From assembly GCA_032433595.1 (NCBI GenBank), contig JASWJB010000030.1:1-64000 (forward strand): a stretch of DNA of 64,000 bases, written 5' to 3'. This DNA comes from Conoideocrella luteorostrata. Lineage: Eukaryota > Ascomycota > Sordariomycetes > Hypocreales > Clavicipitaceae. Below are positions 35,441 to 46,664 of this stretch, one piece after another; positions within the stretch are counted from its first letter, which is position 1; the number at the start of each line of letters is the position of its first letter. A program made the position numbers and the translations under genes. A model generated the notes under the pieces. That model made no database searches and was not told the origin of the DNA. It was given only the letters and a program-made list of their open reading frames with translations.

Positions 35441-36988
35441 CTGACGATCGGATGCACGCTACGGACTAGCTACCGGTTCTCTATAACAGATCGCCCCTGG
35501 CTTTAGATGCGTCTTGCATGGTCAATGGCGTTGATATGACGCGGTGATACAGAGTTATAGCACAATGTATGAGTCTGTTCCACGACCATCTCCATCTAGT
35601 CTCGTTGAAACGTGCCGGCAGGGCGGCCACGCGGGGTATCGTCCACTTTGTTGAAAGCAGTCGCATTGCAGAGGTGAAACAGTTTCTTGGGTGACGGTCG
35701 GTCGCACCTCAATATCATACACGGCCTGTGAGTCAAACAGCCCCCCCCCCCCTCTTCCGTTCCCGCTGTAGCGCCAGGAGCTGCAGGATCCTCTAGGCGT
35801 AATTGGCAGAGTCGATCAGATTATTTAACAGCTTCAACTCCGGATTTAAAGCAGATCTGATATTCGTTAAAGGCAGATAGTCTAGCTAACAAAAGTACCA
35901 AGAGCAACTGTGCAATGTTTAATGACGACTCGGTCGAGGCGGGTTTGAGACGGCGAGGACTCCAGACCACGCTGTGGCGTCCCATGGGAACAGCGATCCG
36001 TCAAAGGCCTGGCAGAGAGTGAAACTCACATCTACAGCGTGAGAGATGCATTTAACGACTCGCAGCCCTAGAAGATGGCACGAGTTTAAAGAGGTTAAAT
36101 TGAGTTGTGAAGAGCAACACGATGCCCCTGCCAAGCCAGAGCAGCGCGATGCACCAACTGTAGTCGGGACCTCAAAGTCGCCGCACAGCCAAACAGTTTG
36201 AATTACACACACATATTGGCAGGTACACTGTACCTAAACTCCACTGTATTGAACTCAGCCTCAAGATAAAGAGGGCGTTTCTTACTCTATTGACGTCCCT
36301 GCTTAATGCTCGTGGTTATACGGTGGAGTTGGGTCCGGGGTCCACCAATCAAGCTCTCGTCGTTTTGAGTAGCCTTCAATGCAAAACATGATTTTCCGGG
36401 GGGTAATGGGCCTGCCAGTCTGCTCCGTCAATGCCGACGCCGTCCTTGAGCTAAGAGCGGGCTGGCCTGGATGCCCAGATAGGCTTCTTGGAGAATATAG
36501 TTCGTGCCTGCTTGCATGACGACAGGCATTCCGTTTCGTGTGCCTAGATTCCAGAAGGTGCAGCTGGCTCATGTCTTGTGTCTGTTTATAAAATAAAAAT
36601 AAAAAATAAAAACTACAAATAACGCCAAGAAACTGAGATGACTCATCTCATGGGCTACCTGACTCGCTATATCATGCAGTTTGGCATGTCCATCAGTCAT
36701 GTATAAACATCGATACAACACCGCGGCGCAGATTTCCCACCGGCTTTCATGGTCCGATTTTTTCGAGTCATCATCACACCCTTTTTGACTGTGGATGCAA
36801 GTAAAGTAAGACAGTCACATGGGCTTGGGAATGAAAAGGGTTATAAGTCACAACAACCCAACTCACTGTGCCCAATTCTTGATCATCCGTACTCGCAGTG
36901 CTTCGAACGCTATCCTTAGCATTGAAAGCTTACAAGCTCTACCAATCCTACACCAGACACAAAAACCCAAAGCATCACATCCTTTGTT
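35441..36988. other. Gene-free stretch
   Basis: It holds a C run at 35742..35751 and an A/T-rich microsatellite (AAAATAAAAA) at 36588..36612. I see no gene. Confidence 0.4.
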
Positions 36989-37427
36989 ATGAAGTACGCC
37001 GGCATCTCCGCGCTCGCCCTTGTGGGCTCCCTCGCCATAGCCATTTCTCCAAGGCGCAATGAAGCTAACAGGTTGCGATAGATACCGGATACCAGGTACG
37101 ATTGCGGAGGAGTCGTGTCTAGGGACTGTGAATTACTGTGAGCAGTTTGAAGGCGGCAAGGACTTCGATGGTAATATCACGTTCCCCAGTAAAAAAGTCT
37201 GCAGGGACTCTCGTGAGTCTGCGCCAAACGAGAAACCTACGTCAAACGATGAGCCTTCAAACAATGAGTCTTGAAAAAATGATTCGTCAAACAACGAGTC
37301 TTCAAACAACGAGTTATTAAACGATAAGCCTTTAACTAATAAGCCTTTAACCAACAAATCTCCAACCGATGGTCCTACTGCCGAGAACAAACCTAGTTCA
37401 GACGATGCAATTACATTTCCAGAATAA
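36989..37427 (+). pseudogene. Small secreted protein gene with 15-bp tandem repeats, frameshifted
   Basis: A typical fungal leader (CA-rich, several CACATC/CCAAAGC words) precedes ATG 36989, which encodes MKYAGISALALVGSLAIAIS, a strong signal peptide. That frame stops after 30 codons. From 37059 the next frame continues as mature sequence with four Cys within about 45 residues (GCDRYR, ESCLG, NYCEQ, KKVCRD). It then enters about ten in-frame copies of a 15-bp unit (around TCAAACAACGAGTCT) giving the pentad S-N-N-E-S and variants. One TGA interrupts the repeat at about 37272, after which the frame runs on to TAA at 37425. Cys-rich head plus repeat tail suggests a former effector-like or cell-wall protein. 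A one-base frameshift and one stop make it non-functional as read. Confidence 0.55.
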
Positions 37428-39121
37428 CTACGTTATCAGCCTTTGAGGTAACAAGTTTGTCAGCCGACGGCAGGGAGCGAGCTGTCATACCACAGAACTT
37501 ACGGAGTATATTCCACAAAGTGACTTCGGTTCAGTGACCCCAGCGTACAGGTTTTCTTTTATAGGTTTTGAGACATGCTACACTTGATTTGCACGGATAT
37601 ATGGGTGATGCAGGGAGAAATAACAAGGATTTTGCCAAAGAGGTATTATTGATGAGGGTATTCTCGCGGTTCTACCAGGGGAGGCATTCCGAATCTTTCA
37701 ACATTGTGAGATATCTGCAATTATCATCAATATACGTGACTTTGCCCCAATCACGCAATGGCTGCTCATGTATTGTTGGGGCGACGTGACTGTTTATTTC
37801 ATGCTTGAAGCGTCCGAAGTAGGAAAAGCAGTTATCCTGAGGTATACCGGAGAGATTATAAGCCAAAATGAACATTAAGAGATAGAAGTATTTCTCGTCT
37901 CAATATCACAATGCATTCTTAAGCATTACAGTTTGAGGGAGCAAGCAAATTATCGTAACTGTTATGATACCGTTGTTAGAATCTCTTTCTCCCACTCTAC
38001 AGCATAAAGAGCTCAGCACCCTTAAACCTCCAGCTTTTACCTTGATTTCGACCATTGCCGGATCAATATGGAGCCCCGGAAGCAGATAGTACCTGAAGTC
38101 AACTCCCAGCGGCGTTACGAAGAGCTTGAACACATCACGCAGTACGAAGCCGGGGTTATTTTTGGCTACCTGATCAAGCGACTCTGGGACTACGATGTAG
38201 ACCCTGAGTTTCAAAACCTTACCTCCCGCCACCTCATACCAAGGTTGCTGACGGCTAGGGAAATGCCAGTCGACGCCGCAGTCTGCTGTGAGGTTGGGCA
38301 TGGCAATGGAAAGTGCTTTCTCTTCTTTGTTCTCAAAGCATACGTGGTACGCAGCGATTGCAGTGGCAGGGTCTTTCAGTTCAAGGGGCTGCGGCTCGAA
38401 GCTGTATTCATAATCATGTGTCCAGGTGCCAATATTTTGAAAAGACGGTGTTGTGGCCAGGTGATAATACCCCAGATGTTGAATCAGTTGTAGGAGCTGG
38501 CTAGCGCTATACGCCCCGGCTGTATTGTTTTACGCTTGATAATCAGCAGCTGGAGTGCGCAGCTACAAGTCTTGTTTGATAGTAACAATATAATCAGCAT
38601 TTTGGTGAGAACTTTCGCAGCTAAGGTCTACGGGCAGTACTGAAAGCATATCTTACTGTATATTAAATGACCTTCTCTCTTCAAAGTGTACCATTAATAG
38701 CTAACTCGACGCCTTATCATCTTGAATGGCCATTTTAGTTTTGCCAACGCCTAAATTACCGCCTAGAGCCCGGCTATTTTGTGGCCCAAATGTAACCCCG
38801 TATTCAGTTACTGTAGGAAGCACAGTGCTTCGGGTGACGAGGGTATCAATACCGGAGGGTGAAGCGAAACAAGAAGCAAAACAATTTAATTTATTCGTGA
38901 CTATCTAAAAAGAAGAAGAGAAAGAGAAATGCCCCCGAAAGCGCCGTATAAAGGAGGCGCGCTAGGGTGGCCACGTGACCTTTGCTACAATTGCTTGTAT
39001 GCTTGACGAGGGATTCCAACAGTTCTATTCATATTCTATACCTAATCGTCTACGATGCTTTGTTTATTCCCTACACATAGCGCCTGTCTCCACACTTTGT
39101 TTCAATTTTTAGTATTCAAAC
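37428..39121. other. Stretch with one unrecognised relic
   Basis: At 38068..38301 both strands are open. The plus strand reads RRYEELEHITQYEAGVIFGY and VDPEFQNLTSRHLIPRLLTA, the minus strand a similar length. One of these was probably coding, but I cannot tell which and recognise neither. The rest shows nothing. Confidence 0.35.
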
Positions 39122-40688
39122 TCACTGGTTCGACTCAATTGGCTCTACAAAGATCTGATCTGAAAACTCCTCACACATATCAGCCCATTGAAGCGTTACA
39201 TTCGCGTCAGTCATGATAGGAAAGCCAGCATGACCCATTTTCATCTGCATGAGTTCGCGCCCCATGCCGGTCCACCATTGGCGCTGCCACCAGCTGTCTA
39301 CCCTGCTTTTGTCGCCGTTATAGTGAAGTATGACGGGAATCGAGCGCGCGTGGAAGTTGGAAAATAACCTCACATCACGCCAGGTGGTAGCATCGACACC
39401 GTAATTTGCCTGTCTTCCTTTTGGCACGGGCAGCTTGAGCAAATCCTCGGGAAATGGGAACGGGGCATTATAAATGCTTGCTGTGCCATGGCTGTGGTCT
39501 TTCTCCAACATGTCTGTGTTATTACTGTGAACGACAGAGGATAGGTCATCTAATGCCGCATTGAGTGCCTGGAACAGAGTGCTGGTTAGGTCAACACCAA
39601 GGTGGTAGTCGGTGTGTTTGGTTTCCATATGAGGCCAGATAAGGTCTTTCTCTTCAAAATGCTCGCCAAAACCGAACACCCAGTCTTTACCGCCCCGTAG
39701 TCTCTGGCGAGACAGCTCTTGCCTACCATAGATGTTGCTAAAGTAGTCCTGGTCGCCCCCTGGTGTATCGTAGGCCATCCACAGCAGGTGTGCCCACTCA
39801 TAGAGTTTGCGCAGGTCGCCCACTGGGCCCATTATAGTGCCAGAGTTCAGCCAGCGAGGGCGGTTAGTAAATAATAACTTGTCTGTTTTGTTGCCATATG
39901 CATCCTCCCGGAGAGGCGATGTGGGCACTGCGAAACAAGCTGGGTGCCTGTGATCCAATGGCCAGCAATATTTCTCAGCGCCCATAATGATTGTCTGTTG
40001 CAAGCCGTGCCTGAATACTTCCTCCGGCCCGTGCTGTGAGATAGTTCGGGCAGATGCGCTGTCCCTAATAGCGACGTACCGTTGTAGCGCAACGCTTAGA
40101 GGGAGCTGAAATACGACGTCGTGGGCGTCGACCATAATGACCAAGTCATTGTCTGCTTTCGGCGGTAAAGATCGCAGGTACTTTAAAACGCCCCAGTTCT
40201 TCCCAGTAATCATATCATATCCATTCATGGACGCATTGCCCTCGTTTTGTCCCCAGTTAATAATCGTTGGAGGAGGGAAGTTGTTAATAATAGAACTAGT
40301 TATCGTTCGACAAATCCGACTATTAGCTTTGTTACCCGGGATAAGTAGATGGACGCGCTGATTGTTCTCTGGAGATAGAATGCTCGAGAGAAGACCGAAA
40401 TTTTTAAACGGCAGCTCGTCCTGCACAGCAAAGTCAGTATTCCGGGTCAAGCTGCACACTCCTGTCTCACGATGAGCTAAGTCTTGATCTAATATTATTT
40501 TCTGGAATCGCATGAAATTTTCTTTTTCACGTTGCTAGCAAGTTGGAAACTCGTACCTTCGTATTAAGCAGAATATTTAACGCCAGTACGCCAGCAAGCA
40601 CTAAGAGCACAATCCCAGGGACAGGTATACGAGTCCGGCTCCAGAAGCCCATTCTGATGCTGGCGACATGTAATAATTGCATACCCAT
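39122..40688 (-). CDS. Type II membrane glycosyltransferase with DAHD motif (PLOD/procollagen galactosyltransferase-like)
   Basis: Exon 1 runs from 40688 (or the in-frame ATG at 40652) to 40557 and exon 2 from 40501 to 39122, with a 55-bp intron. This gives 503 or 491 residues. Exon 1 supplies a membrane anchor (VPGIVLLVLAGVLALNILL) after a short basic cytoplasmic end. The lumenal part contains WGVLKYLRSLPPKADNDLVI then MVDAHDVVFQLP, the Asp-rich metal/nucleotide-sugar motif, then RWLNSGTIMGPVGDLRKLYE and GGDQDYFSNIYG. These are the successive blocks of fungal PLOD-type glycosyltransferases. It ends with N-glycosylation sites and FSNFHARSIPVILHYNGD. It probably acts in the Golgi; donor and acceptor are unknown. 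It is intact in a degraded neighbourhood. Confidence 0.82.
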
Positions 40689-40852
40689 AGGACTTAGAAG
40701 ATCATAGATTAGATAGTAGCACCAGAATCGGAAAATCTTCAGGAACCTAGGCTGTTGGCAACGAAGAAGCCGACAGACGTGGTGCCGGGGTTTATATGTG
40801 CGTACGAAGCCAACGACCTGAAAAGGCTAAAATTACCAGCTTGTCAGTCTAA

Positions 40853-41121
40853 TAGACTCAAGCAGCAGGCAGTGTTAGTGCGCAAGTAGCCGTGGTAAAA
40901 ATAACATGAGCCGTGCTTAAGTAATTTATCCTGCTGAAACAAGTTCATCCTGCTCTGTATATCGCAGTAACACAGTAATAGAATAGTAGTCAATGATGGA
41001 CAAATGCCTGTGTCGATCCGTAGACTCAAACAGCAGGCAGTGCTAGGGCGCAAGTAGCCGTGGTAAATATAACATTAGCCCTGTTTTAGTAATTTATCCT
41101 GCTGAAACAAGTTCATCCTGC
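40853..41121. repeat. Two ~101-bp direct repeats, period 168 bp
   Basis: 40853..40953 and 41021..41121 share TAGACTCAA.CAGCAGGCAGT, GCGCAAGTAGCCGTGGTAAA, AGTAATTTATCCTGCTGAAA and CAAGTTCATCCTGC. Immediately downstream a 20-bp word ACAAAGGGGCCGG.TC.G.GCAT is also doubled (about 41122 and 41153). They lie upstream of the glycosyltransferase gene. Confidence 0.85.
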
Positions 41122-41362
41122 AACAAAGGGCCGGCTCCGCGCATAGATCTTGTAACAAGGGGCCGGTTCTGTGCATGACTAAGTTAAGGGCAAAATTTAG
41201 TACGAAACCACGGAGCTTGTAAACGCTCCCGTTCGGAGGCCCGTTGGGCCTCTAATAAAGGTAGTTTGTGCGGGAATTGCCCACTCCCTAGGATACTCTT
41301 GATTTCGCGCCATAAGGGGAGCCAATAGATGCACCGCCGGCGGGCGACTGATAACTGCATGA

Positions 41363-41400
41363 GCGCCCGGGCGCCCATTTATCCTTGGGCGCCTGGGCGC
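41363..41400. other. GC-rich perfect-type hairpin
   Basis: Arms 41363..41376 (GCGCCCGGGCGCCC) and 41387..41400 pair with a single G-T mismatch across a 10-base loop. It lies just before a putative splice acceptor of the broken gene that follows. Confidence 0.7.
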
Positions 41401-41432
41401 GCAATTGACTAATCACCACGGATAATGATTGT

Positions 41433-42023
41433 CAGTCGCAGCGGCATATACAGCGGCCATTACTGGGAGAATATCGGGTTCAACATAGACGCGGATATCC
41501 ACGGCGACTTGTACAAAGACCAGGACGACGCGTTCCAAAAGTCCATTGTCGACGCGCTGCACAAAGGGGCCAAGGGCCACCCATCGCTGACGGGCGCGGC
41601 CCAAGTTATTGGTAACGACGATAGCATCAAGGCATTTCTCATAGCTCCTGACGAGGGTCCTGCAAAAGAGGGCGAAGTGGCCAAGAAAGACCCGTATACA
41701 GACGCTTGGGGCAAGATGCAAGACGAAATTGGCAAAATCATCCCCAAGCTCCAAGACAAAAATAACAAAAACCGCTGGGAGATTGTTAAATATCACCTGC
41801 GCAAGATAAGGAGAGAAAAATCTAAGTAGACGATAAAGGGAACCCTGTTCTGGACGGTGACGGTAACGAAATATGCACTTTTGACCCTCTGGATGACACG
41901 TATCGCGGCCGCATGCTCTGCAAGTTTGACCCGGACCACGATGGCAAGAGAAAGATTACGTTATGGATCGAGAGTAAGCAGTACCACGATGATACTTGGA
42001 GTTATGAGTTGCCGCAGAAGTAG
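41433..42023 (+). pseudogene. Unrecognised protein gene, frameshifted and 5'-truncated
   Basis: An intron-like end (branch TTGACTAAT, acceptor ATTGTCAG at 41425..41432) precedes an open frame that reads YSGHYWENIGFNIDADIHGD and AAQVIGNDDSIKAFLIAP. It stops at 41827. The next frame resumes at once as DDKGNPVLDGDGNEICTFDP and ends in WSYELPQK-TAG. Loss of a single base at about 41826 explains the split. The joined product would be about 196 residues, acidic and rich in Asp/Lys, with two Cys in the tail. No upstream exon with a start is found. The family is unknown. Confidence 0.5.
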
Positions 42024-42256
42024 GAATTTTCATAGTCAATGCAAAAGAGAAGCTCATGAACCCGAGAAAGGATCTAGTAAAAACAGCTGCGTGACTTTTC
42101 ATGGAACCTGCCACCGGCTAACCCGGCCCACCACTGCAGAAACCTTGGACAGGGGTCTGGGTCGACCTGAATGACCTATAATTAGAGTGCGGAGCGCTAA
42201 CACAGCCACCCTAGCCATAGTACGGAGTAGACCGATCCTCAACGCAGCTGAAAAGG

Positions 42257-43177
42257 ATGCGGTTCCGTCCGCAGGCACACTTCTTCCTTTTACACTCGGC
42301 AGAGATCACAGTGCAAAGAATGGCTATCTTTCCTGCATTTGCGAGACTGCCAACCGAGCTGCAAAGGACAATATGGGAGGCAGCGGCATTAAGCCCATGC
42401 GCAACTGCGTACCTGGCCAAATTGACGATTCAAGCGCGGCACCGAAATAAAGACGGTTCCATCGGCACAAACAGCAGATGCCGAGCGCACCTTCACAACG
42501 CCGCGAAAAATAGTCCGGCACACAGCGAATTTATTAACACGCTATCGTCACTCCTCCTCTGCTGCAAGGCTGCCTTAGACGCTGCCACTGCTGCTTATTA
42601 GCGCAATAAAGCAGAGTCGCCAATATCGCTCCGCGACTTACGACATGAAATTAATGCCCGTCGCGACTTGCTTATGCTGCAGCACAGCTGGCAGTCGCAA
42701 TGCCACAGGCTAACAACCTCGGTTAGATACATGGAACCCCGGCGGACTCTTAACAGCCTGGCTGTTGTGTAGCTAGGGCCAGAAACCAAAGATTTCTATG
42801 GCTTTAACGCCCTAATAAACCTCTTGTCCCTTTGGGAGAATTTACAAGCCTTTTACGCTGTGGTAGACCCTAAGTATCTGGAAGCGAAGCCTTAGATACC
42901 CGATGAGGACCGGTGCTGGGATAATGACCATAACGGCTGCCTTTCTACGTTTTTGGATGCCTATAGACTTAATCAACCACGACATAAGCTATGTGTATTT
43001 TATAATGGAGATCGAGTTTACTATGACGTTGGTGTTGATGTGCTTGCGAAAGCTGGTAGCCTTGAGCAGGTGGCAGAGCTTCTGTTCGTTGCGCAAATGG
43101 AATTAAATAAGACAAACGAAGAAGATAAGGAAGAGGAGCCAGTAAAGTGCATGATTCTATCCTGGAAGCATATGTAG
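42257..43177 (+). pseudogene. 2EXR-domain protein gene with three in-frame TAG codons
   Basis: One reading frame runs 307 codons without any frameshift, interrupted only by TAG at 42599, 42770 and 42893. Near the start, MAIFPAFARLPTELQRTIWE then AA is the 2EXR signature (F..F..LP.ElR..IWe.a), a fungal F-box-like family. The stretch after the stops remains protein-like: FYGFNALINLLSLWENLQAF, DEDRCWDNDHNGCLSTFLDA, KLCVFYNGDRVYYDVGVDVL. The likely original start is the second ATG at 42320, placing 2EXR at the very N-terminus. All three stops could derive from CAG by C-to-T change. Confidence 0.72.
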
Positions 43178-43756
43178 CTATTATTCTAGAGCTTATAAGA
43201 GTCTTTAAACTATGAAACACAAGGATTTAATTAATAGCACAATAATAAATATAGTCGTACGGCTGGCTGATATCGGGCCAGCCAGTAGCGATGGGCTCCG
43301 CAAGGCTCTATTCCCTATGGACTTGGGCACTACGACGCCCGTAGTCGCCCATGGACATGCTTAACTAGCTCCAAGTATTCGAGCGCAATTGAATTGGCCG
43401 GGACATTCGCGGTAATATAGTCGACAAGGTCTTTGATGCAGTCGTCGTTGACCGCTCGCTCAAAGGGGGTAAGCAGGTGGCGGACCCTGGCCAACTCGTT
43501 GGGAACGAGAATATTCTCCTGGAACGAACCTGAAGACCGCTCCATGATTTTGGCGGATATAAAGAGAGTAGATGGAAACAGGCTTGATCCATTTGCCGAT
43601 AACGGTCTTCAGCTCTATCCCGAGATTGATTTGTCCGTTTGGAATTTCCCTGTGACCGTGACGAGGGATATGTTGTAATCTCGAGAAGCTCTGCTCGGCA
43701 TTGTCAGGAAGAAAAGAACACAACAAACACCCAGTTGACCTGATGATATTGTCTGG
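43178..43756. other. Intergenic, one possible minus-strand relic
   Basis: 43330..43545 on the minus strand keeps a coding-like frame (FQENILVPNELARVRHLLTP, then FERAV) of 71 residues. It could be an exon of a lost gene; no family is recognised. Confidence 0.3.
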
Positions 43757-44481
43757 TATCGACTGATCAAATGGTTCATGTATTTAGGTAGACTTTATCG
43801 TGCAGTGTAGGTCTGTTGTATAAGTGCACGCGGGATCGTAGGTTAAGTCCGAATTGTAAGGCGTCGGTCTGCTTCTCAATTGAACCTATTGTCTTGTTCA
43901 ATTGGATATGATCAAATGGTTTATGCATTCGAATAGCTAGTATCAAGTAATAATAGGCATTCAAAGATAAAGTCAAAAATCTTAAAGTGTCAATTTTGCT
44001 TCACGAAGAAAGCATGCGTCAGGGCCCCGACAGGTGAGTCTGGCCGATAGGCGCCTTATATAGCTGGATACTGGGGGTATTCGGCATCGGCTGCTACTGC
44101 TGGATCTTTTTGTTCCTGGCGCAGTGGGTAAACCCAGTGACCACCGTGACGGCATGCTTCCTCCATGTTCTGGGAGGAGCTACGTCGTCAACATAAATAC
44201 ACTGACCAAGGCAGACTAAAATCATCCTTGGTGAAGAAAATTTCCTCCCCACGCACCCACCCTAGGGGGTGCTCAAATTCCCGCACAAACTATTTGAATG
44301 CATGAACCATTTGATCACATACAGTTGAACAAGACTACAGGTTCCATTGAGAAGCAAGTCGACAACTTACAATTCTGGCTTGTGACCTTGACCTACGATC
44401 CCGACTGTGCTTATATAATTAAACCGCACCTCACGATAAAGACAACCTGAATACACGAACCATTTGATCAATCGGTACTGA
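43757..44481. mobile_element. Foldback-type element with ~185-bp inverted repeats
   Basis: 43757..43937 is the reverse complement of 44290..44481 with small differences. Each arm is itself bounded by TGATCAAATGGTT(C/T)ATG at both ends, and its middle carries CTTTATCGTG, CGGGATCGTAGGT and GCTTCTCAAT.GAACCT. The 352-bp centre has no recognised coding content. Total length is 725 bp. It is probably a non-autonomous DNA element. Confidence 0.8.
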
Positions 44482-45575
44482 ACAGTAACACGAGGTCCTC
44501 TGGTTGTTTGATGTGTTCTTCTTTTCTTCCTAACAAAATATGTAGTTAAAATACAGCAAAATAATTATTAGCTTAGGGAGAGAGGTGCTAGTTTTTGTGG
44601 AATAGCATAAGCATTTATATAAAGGCCCCTTCTCGCTTAATTTGCGCCGGGATCTTAGCTTGTTAATGCACCTGTGCCTTGATTTTATAGCATAACCTTA
44701 GAACCTAAATTTTACATTAATTAATGTTAATAACATATCTTAATAACTTTTTAAACTAAGGGATAGCTATCCCTAATCCTTAGAGGATCTTATCTAGCGC
44801 CGATTAAGAAGACTTAATTCCCAAAAAGAGCAACATCCAGGGTCTTAGATATAATAAAAACATCATCGCGGAAACGCTGCTACGTTCAATACAGGTGAAA
44901 ACTATAGCCGAGACGGAGATAGCCAACATTACGAACCATCCACCTTTCCAGGAGGTGCATGGAATACCAGCCAGGATAAACCCGCAGGCTCTGATTTCGT
45001 AGAGTGGACTGACGGAGAACACATCGACTCGATAATCGACGACCACCAGAGTAGTGGTTTGTCCCCCAACGCTGTGCTACCTCTGTGGCCAATCCTGAAG
45101 GTATTGACGCCAACTCTGCCCTTCAATCATTCGACCGAGAATAGTCTCGTACCTTGGCGGGTTGCAACAACAACAACTAGTAAAATTAAATTGAAACGCT
45201 GTCTTATTCAACTTCTGTTAATTGTCCCACCCCCAATTCCCCATACGACTTACATCTTATCTCGTCTTCGGACCTCAACTTGCAATTAGCTTTCTTCAAA
45301 AACAGTTGTTGGGCAAGCTCACGTGAATTCATTCCGGCCACCCTAGAGGATCCTTCTCGCTCACACACTACGAAGATAATCAGTAATTTTGCCCCAGTGA
45401 GTAACGCAGCCTCATTTTCGTTCATTCAGCTTACTTTTCCTAATATATTTATATAAATTACTTCGCTCTTCTGCTCCATTTGCTGTAACATAGCATCCTT
45501 AAGTTCCTCAAGCACGACGCCTAAATGCGCCAGGTCATGACATTGCATGCATGTGCACTGCTTATCACCATGTGA
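44482..45575. other. Gene-free stretch, one weak relic
   Basis: The minus strand at 44804..45126 holds two overlapping open frames, one ending in hydrophobic sequence (GGWFVMLAISVSAIVFTCI), possibly the last helices of a decayed membrane protein. AT-rich sequence dominates 44500..44780. Confidence 0.35.
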
Positions 45576-46664
45576 TTAACAATTCCCAACATCGGCCAGA
45601 ACACCACTGTCCCCGCCATCAAACATGTGGTGCATCTCATCAATGGTCTGGGCTTGAGCAACCATATCCATGCCATGGCGACGCTGCGCTTCAACCCGTC
45701 GCCAATCCCACACGATCCCGCACTTCTGGGAGAGATCAATGTCGCCAATGTCAATGTTTTCGTCTCCAAGCTGGTTCTCTCCGCTCTTCCAGCCTCCCGG
45801 ACGGACGGGCAGCAAGTTGGAGGCTTCCATGATGATGGCCGGGTGCACGGTGAGTCTGCCTACTTTGAAAACATACTTGCTCACGGCCGTGGCGTAAACC
45901 TTCTTCGCCAACGTGTCAGATACGCCTTTCACGCCGCCGGCCTTTCCGGCGTGCTGATCGAGCGATTCGGTAGGCTTGGCCGCGCCTTTGGGCACAAAGT
46001 GCGTCACGATGTAGAGCCACTTGCGGTCCCAGGTGAGAACTCTGCTCCATAGCTGGTAGCCCTTGTAAGCGCCAATCTCGCGCTTAAAACTGCAAGCCAC
46101 CGAGCCAAGCATAACGCCCATGGCACCGTTAATAGGTTTATCGGTCTTGGGGTCCCGTACGAGACCAGTCTTTGCGTTATTAGAGAGCACCTTGACTGCT
46201 GGGCGGAAGAGATACGATAAGAGGTGGATTCTCGACACGTCGAGGTCCGTAAAAAATGTCGAGTTGGATTTATGGAGGTTGTAGTCGATCTCCATGAGAG
46301 GTGCGTGCATGCCTGTAATGATGGGCTTAAAGAGCGCTTGAGGGGTCAAATTGGGCGATTTGTATAGAATCGTATGATATATGAAGGCGTGGAAGACGCG
46401 ATACTATGTCACTCGTACTTAGCATGATTTCCGACGCGCGAAGCAGCCAAAGGACGTACGTACCGTCCATGCAAATGGCAGTGCCTTCCAATTGAACAGG
46501 ACAAACACCAATAACAAGATCCGCGAATTGCGTCCCGGCCCCGTAAGCACATACTCCCAGTTCACGTGCAATGCGCCATACCCGGCCACTCCAGCAACAG
46601 CAAGTAAGAAAAGGTAGACCGCGACGGTCAAGATGCTTGCTCTACTTGAAGTTGCAGCCGCCAT
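45576..46664 (-). CDS. THEM6-like (hot-dog fold) thioesterase-type protein
   Basis: Exon 1 46464..46664 and exon 2 45576..46403, with a 60-bp intron (GTACGT donor, GACATAG acceptor, phase 0), give 342 residues. The N-terminus is a membrane anchor (ASILTVAVYLFLLAVAGVAG) with a second hydrophobic stretch (ILLLVFVLFNWKALPFAW). Then comes the family core: APLMEIDYNLHKSNSTFFTD followed by LDVSR, the hot-dog thioesterase motif seen in THEM6/4HBT_2 proteins (etDyNlHKSNStYFsDLDvaR), and the later segment VLTWDRKWLYIVTHFVPKG. The C-terminus is hydrophilic. It may hydrolyse acyl thioesters at a membrane. As the first gene of the run at 45.5-60.5 kb it may belong to the cluster, but such genes also occur alone. 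Confidence 0.87.

Noticed and set aside
38068..38493. 141-residue plus-strand frame as a gene
   Set aside because: The minus strand is equally open over the same stretch and neither product is recognised.
45576..46664. Thioesterase-like gene as the equivalent of the cyclosporin-cluster thioesterase
   Set aside because: It has the THEM6 hot-dog signature and a membrane anchor, and gene order differs, so the equivalence is not supported.
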